DNA of 7,758 nt from Hyphomicrobiales bacterium. GTDB lineage: Bacteria; Pseudomonadota; Alphaproteobacteria; Rhizobiales; Aestuariivirgaceae. This document shows positions 5,470-7,758 of this stretch, piece by piece (positions within the stretch are counted from its first letter, which is position 1; every line of letters starts with the position of its first letter). The stretch spans positions 2,063-9,820 of the forward strand of contig PLXI01000103.1 in NCBI GenBank assembly GCA_003151375.1. Direction: 5' to 3'. The notes beneath the pieces are model-generated. The model made no database searches. It was not told the DNA's origin and saw nothing but the letters and a program-made list of their open reading frames with translations. Made by a program: the position numbers and the translations under genes.

Positions 5470-5766
5470 CTAATTTGAACTACGAATGAACTTAAGCCGC
5501 CGCTGGCCGCCTGTCTGGCCCTCTGAGCCTTCAATTTTCTTGTTGTTATATGCCGCTTCGATCACTTGTTCGTCTGTCAAATTGAGCTTCGCTGCGACCT
5601 GAGAGACCGTAAGGGAATCGTCATTTGGTTTGTTCTTGCGCTCAAGCAATGTTTCAACATCAAGCCTCCGCTTACGACGCGCAAGGAGGTATGATCCGTA
5701 GCCACAAATGGCAGTGATCGCTGTTGCCACCGTAGCGATATCCGCTACGCCATTGAGCCAGTTCAT
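5470..5766 (-). CDS. Small single-pass membrane protein with C-terminal HTH-like domain
   Basis: A 98-residue protein of unknown function. A hydrophobic helix (about residues 8-29, ATVATAITAICGYGSYLLA) is followed at once by RRKRR-type positive charge (30-34), indicating an N-out, C-in orientation. After a charged linker, LTVSQVAAKLNLTDEQVIEA (52-71) reads like a helix-turn-helix, and NNKKIEGSEGQTGGQRRLKF (74-93) could form a wing. The arrangement recalls excisionase/MerR-like folds and also small proteobacterial membrane proteins with a LGMTEAEIL-type tail. The latter comparison is from memory. I chose the Met at 5766, with GAGGG (5771-5775) four bases upstream on this strand; the ATG at 5802 would add 12 Gly/Ser-rich residues and lacks such a site. 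It is the first gene of a two-gene minus-strand unit. DNA binding is not demonstrated. Confidence 0.6.
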   Translation of the reverse strand: MNWLNGVADIATVATAITAICGYGSYLLARRKRRLDVETLLERKNKPNDDSLTVSQVAAKLNLTDEQVIEAAYNNKKIEGSEGQTGGQRRLKFIRSSN

Positions 5767-5845
5767 TTTGCCCTCGCTTCCGCCACCATTGCCGCTCGGC
5801 AATCCCGGGGCGATTCATTTTGACGATAGTTGCCCATCTCATTAG

Positions 5846-5874
5846 AAAATACAGGAGACGCCAGCATAGTTCAA
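5846..5874 (-). promoter_or_regulatory. Possible promoter for the two small minus-strand genes
   Basis: Reading the minus strand, TTGAAC (5869-5874) is followed after exactly 17 bp by TATTTT (5846-5851). Each box matches the sigma70 consensus at four of six positions. Transcription would start near 5838, about 70 nt before the membrane-protein start at 5766. It is divergent from the trcR promoter, with about 30 bp between the two -35 boxes. Moderate to low confidence because the AT-rich context makes chance matches likely. Confidence 0.4.
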
Positions 5875-5904
5875 ATTTTAACACTACCCCTCAACTCTAG
5901 GCCA

Positions 5905-5933
5905 TTGCCAAAGCAGCGCAGGGCGCATATATA
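5905..5933 (+). promoter_or_regulatory. Predicted trcR promoter
   Basis: TTGCCA (5905-5910) and TATATA (5928-5933) are separated by an optimal 17-bp spacer, giving five of six matches for each box. The start site would be near 5940, leaving a leader of about 64 nt before the trcR start. The -10 sits in the loop of a GC-rich inverted repeat, listed separately. Confidence 0.68.
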
Positions 5934-5939
5934 GCGCCC
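5921..5939. promoter_or_regulatory. GGGCGC/GCGCCC inverted repeat enclosing the trcR -10 box
   Basis: A perfect 6-bp inverted repeat (5921-5926 and 5934-5939) flanks the 7-bp ATATATA that contains the -10 hexamer. No T-run follows on either strand, so it is not an intrinsic terminator. Its position suggests a dyad operator for a protein that competes with RNA polymerase, or a DNA feature that modulates melting. No binding protein can be named. Confidence 0.5.
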
Positions 5940-6003
5940 ATCCCAGACACTGTTATGTCATTCGCGCCTCGGGGCCCGCTCGGCTCCGAAAAGGAGAAAA
6001 GCT

Positions 6004-6738
6004 ATGTCCGCACTACTGATGCCAAAAGCCACTGCCGTTTGGTTGGTTGAAAACACCGCCCTTTCGTTCAAGCAGATTGCCGATCTTTGCAGCCTGCACG
6101 AACTTGAAGTGAAGGGCATTGCTGACGGCGATGTGGCACAAGGCATTAAGGGCATGGATCCGGTAACTGCTGGCCAGCTTACCCGTGATGAGATCAGCAA
6201 GGGCGAGGCTGATCCTGGCCACAAACTGGTTCTCATCGTTTCTAAGGTCAATGAACAGGTAAAACGCTCCACCGCTGGCCCACGTTACACGCCGGTTTCG
6301 CGCCGTGGCGACAGGCCAGACGCTATTATGTGGATTGTGCGATACCATCCGGAATTGGCTGACTCAGCCATCATGAAATTGGTTGGCACCACCAAGCACA
6401 CCATCGCGCAAGTGCGTGACCGCAATCACTGGAATGCAACCAACATCAAGCCGGTCGATCCGGTTTCGCTTGGCCTATGCTCGCAATTGGAATTGGATTT
6501 GGCCGTGCAAAAGGCAGCTTCAAAGGGCCAGCGCAAAGTTGTTGGTGACGGTGTCGCACCGCGCACGCTTATTCCTGCGCATGAAGTTTCGGGCACTGCG
6601 GCGCATGCCGCAGCTGAGGCAGAAAAGGCCAAGGTTGCTGAGGCAGCAGAGCCACCTTCAGCGGCCAAGGCCGAGAACAAAACTTATGATGCGGATTCAG
6701 TTTTTGCAAAATTGAAAAACGTTAAAGTGGAAGAATAA
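6004..6738 (+). CDS. trcR: TrcR family (DUF1013) cell-cycle transcriptional regulator
   Basis: A 244-residue protein of the alphaproteobacterial TrcR/DUF1013 family, annotated as a cell-cycle transcriptional regulator. The family signature begins at once: LMPKATAVWLVENTALSF (5-22), then QIADLCSLHELEVKGIADGD (24-43), an HTH-like segment, and GIKGMDPVTAGQLTRDEI (47-64). A second conserved block, RPDAIMWIVRYHPELADSAI (104-123) followed by LVGTTKHTIAQVRDRNHW (126-143), looks like another helix-turn-helix, with DPVSLGLCSQLEL (152-164) after it. From about residue 196 the tail is low-complexity Ala/Glu/Lys, ending in a short conserved-looking DSVFAKLKNVKVEE. The start at 6004 has AAGGAG (5991-5996) seven bases upstream, and a strong predicted promoter precedes it. 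Family identity is confident; the regulatory role is from family annotation, not from this sequence. The SDR gene follows after 2 nt. Confidence 0.92.
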   Translation: MSALLMPKATAVWLVENTALSFKQIADLCSLHELEVKGIADGDVAQGIKGMDPVTAGQLTRDEISKGEADPGHKLVLIVSKVNEQVKRSTAGPRYTPVSRRGDRPDAIMWIVRYHPELADSAIMKLVGTTKHTIAQVRDRNHWNATNIKPVDPVSLGLCSQLELDLAVQKAASKGQRKVVGDGVAPRTLIPAHEVSGTAAHAAAEAEKAKVAEAAEPPSAAKAENKTYDADSVFAKLKNVKVEE

Positions 6739-6740
6739 TC

Positions 6741-7340
6741 ATGCGCATTTTGGTTGCTGGCGGGGCAGGGTTGGTGGGCAAAGCCGCAATCTCCGGCTTG
6801 CGAGCAGGCCATGAGTTTATCATTTCTGGCCGCAGCAGTGGCGATGTGACCGTGGACTTGATGGACGAAGCCTCAGTTGCCGCTATGTATAAAAAAATTG
6901 GCATGGTGGATGCGGTTGTGGCTTGTACAGGGCATTCGCATTTTGGCCCGGTGAAAGATATGTCACCCAAGCAGTTCTTGGACGGGCTGAAAGACAAATT
7001 GATGGGCCAGATTAATCTGGTTTTGTTGGGCATGGCGCATGTGAACGATGGTGGAAGTTTTACTTTAACCAGCGGGGTGCTTTCGCATGAAGCTATTCGT
7101 CAAGGTTCCAATGCTGCGGCCATTGATGGCGCCATTGATTCATTCGTGATAACGGCGGCCATTGAAATGCCGCGTGGGATCAGGATCAATGCGGTGAGCC
7201 CCGGCCTGTTGGAAAGTGCTGCGCAAAAATACGATGGCTTTTTCCCGGGTCACCGGGCTGTCTCAAACGAAGAAGTGGGCTTAGCTTTTGCCAAGAGCGT
7301 TGAGGGCGGCGTGACTGGGCAAGTGATTAGGTGTGAATGA
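6741..7340 (+). CDS. Atypical short-chain dehydrogenase/reductase lacking the YxxxK pair
   Basis: A 199-residue Rossmann-fold protein of the short SDR subgroup that NCBI calls short chain dehydrogenase (PRK07578-like, from memory). The nucleotide-binding start is ILVAGGAGLVGKA (3-15), RSSGDVTVDLMD (31-42) follows beta-2, and VVACTGHSHFGP (59-70) replaces the NNAG motif. SFTLTSG (106-112) holds the conserved Ser111, and GIRINAVSPGLL (146-157) is the usual post-catalytic strand. The catalytic Tyr and Lys, expected 13 and 17 residues after Ser111, are Asn124 and Ile128. Classic SDR chemistry is therefore doubtful; I recall this loss as shared by the subgroup rather than a local mutation. Its substrate is unknown. 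It begins 2 nt after the trcR stop with a weak GTGGAAG upstream, so it is probably co-transcribed. A convergent radical SAM gene ends 33 bp downstream. Confidence 0.87.
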   Translation: MRILVAGGAGLVGKAAISGLRAGHEFIISGRSSGDVTVDLMDEASVAAMYKKIGMVDAVVACTGHSHFGPVKDMSPKQFLDGLKDKLMGQINLVLLGMAHVNDGGSFTLTSGVLSHEAIRQGSNAAAIDGAIDSFVITAAIEMPRGIRINAVSPGLLESAAQKYDGFFPGHRAVSNEEVGLAFAKSVEGGVTGQVIRCE

Positions 7341-7373
7341 GGCGGCTTCTGCGGCTATTGCCGACGAGCACAG

Positions 7374-7758
7374 CTAAAACAGCGCCATTTGCTCACCCTT
7401 TTGTACGGGCTTTTGAAACAGGTCAGACCGCAGTTTCACACGGTTGGCATTGAGACCGAGGCGTTGCGCGGTAAGCTGGAACCTACGCCCAATCGTCCAA
7501 GCATAAGGCCCCGTGCCTGCCATGCGGGTGCCGAAGTTAGGATCATTCTCTGCCCCGCCGCGCACGGATTTCACCAGCGACATCACTTTGGCCGCGCGGT
7601 CTGGATATTCTTTCTCAAGCCAGTCCTTGAATATGTCTTTCACCTCATGCGGCAAACGGAGCATGGTGTAGCCTGCTTCCTTCACGCCTACATTGCGCGC
7701 GGCTTTGAGGATATTTTCAATCTCTGCGTCATTGAGGCCTGGAATAATCGGCCCCATG
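7374..7758 (-). CDS. PA0069-family radical SAM protein, C-terminal fragment
   Basis: The last 127 or so residues of a radical SAM protein that enters from the right edge. Recognised by PIIPGLNDAEIENILKAA near the window edge, then AGYTMLRLPHEVKDIFKDWL, YPDRAAKVMSLVKSVRGG, FGTRMAGTGPYAWTIGRRF and a final LRSDLFQKP. This is the conserved tail of the PA0069/Rv2578c-type radical SAM family, distantly related to spore photoproduct lyase-like proteins. The iron-sulfur CxxxCxxC motif would be upstream, outside the window. The Met codon at 7755-7757 lies inside this conserved block and is not a start. The reaction of the family is not well established. It is convergent with the SDR gene, separated by 33 bp that hold only a weak CGGC-TATT-GCCG hairpin (7352-7363) without a T-run. 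Confidence 0.88.
   Translation of the reverse strand, partial: MGPIIPGLNDAEIENILKAARNVGVKEAGYTMLRLPHEVKDIFKDWLEKEYPDRAAKVMSLVKSVRGGAENDPNFGTRMAGTGPYAWTIGRRFQLTAQRLGLNANRVKLRSDLFQKPVQKGEQMALF

Noticed and set aside
5046..5479. Ten-base repeat CTAATTTGAA at the ends of both small minus-strand genes (5046-5055 and 5470-5479), considered as attachment or target-site duplication
   Set aside because: Ten-base matches are expected by chance several times in a window this size. The repeat simply encodes the shared Ser/Leu-Asn-stop ends, and no integrase or transposase is present.
5672..5884. 70-codon minus-strand open frame upstream of the small membrane protein
   Set aside because: It overlaps the better-supported membrane protein gene in another frame and has no ribosome site; it also covers the predicted promoter.
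7341..7373. CGGC-TATT-GCCG hairpin (7352-7363) between the convergent SDR and radical SAM genes as a bidirectional terminator
   Set aside because: The stem is only 4 bp and no T-run follows on either strand.

Overview
The window looks like chromosomal DNA from an alphaproteobacterium, most likely near the Hyphomicrobiales (Rhizobiales). Reasons: a rhizobial-type FabI N-terminus close to pdxH, a TrcR (DUF1013) cell-cycle regulator, which as far as I know is restricted to Alphaproteobacteria, and a PA0069-type radical SAM protein. Base composition is moderate and the genes are tightly packed, with many ATGA/TGATG overlaps. The order is inferred from recall of protein families, not from a search.

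Left part (1-2684). The 5' end of fabI runs leftward off the edge. Divergent from it, a promoter-operator region with repeated AGTTAA/TTAACT elements precedes a compact four-gene operon: DoxX-family membrane protein, ArsR-family repressor, a fused tandem AHSA1/SRPBCC protein, and a RibD-C/DHFR-like reductase. Gaps are 1 nt, a 4-nt overlap and 11 nt. The layout suggests an autoregulated small-molecule response or detoxification operon; the ligand cannot be told from the sequence.

Middle (2685-5054). A membrane-anchored SRPBCC protein, pdxH (pyridoxamine 5'-phosphate oxidase) and a PLP-dependent trans-sulfuration enzyme are translationally coupled through TGATG and ATGA junctions. The operon thus places the enzyme that makes PLP directly before one that uses it.

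Minor-gene island (5046-5874, minus strand). Two small genes lie between housekeeping operons: a single-pass membrane protein with a cytosolic HTH-like tail, then a secreted four-cysteine protein resembling Rap1a/Tai immunity proteins. The second overlaps the end of the trans-sulfuration gene by 9 bp in convergent orientation. This is the least explained part of the window.

Right part (5880-7758). A strong-looking promoter, whose -10 is enclosed by a GGGCGC/GCGCCC inverted repeat, drives trcR and, 2 nt downstream, an atypical SDR lacking the catalytic Tyr/Lys. Convergent to these is the C-terminal part of a PA0069-family radical SAM protein that enters from the right edge.

I see no tRNA, rRNA, CRISPR array, insertion sequence or convincing U-tract terminator. 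No intergenic stretch exceeds 300 bp.
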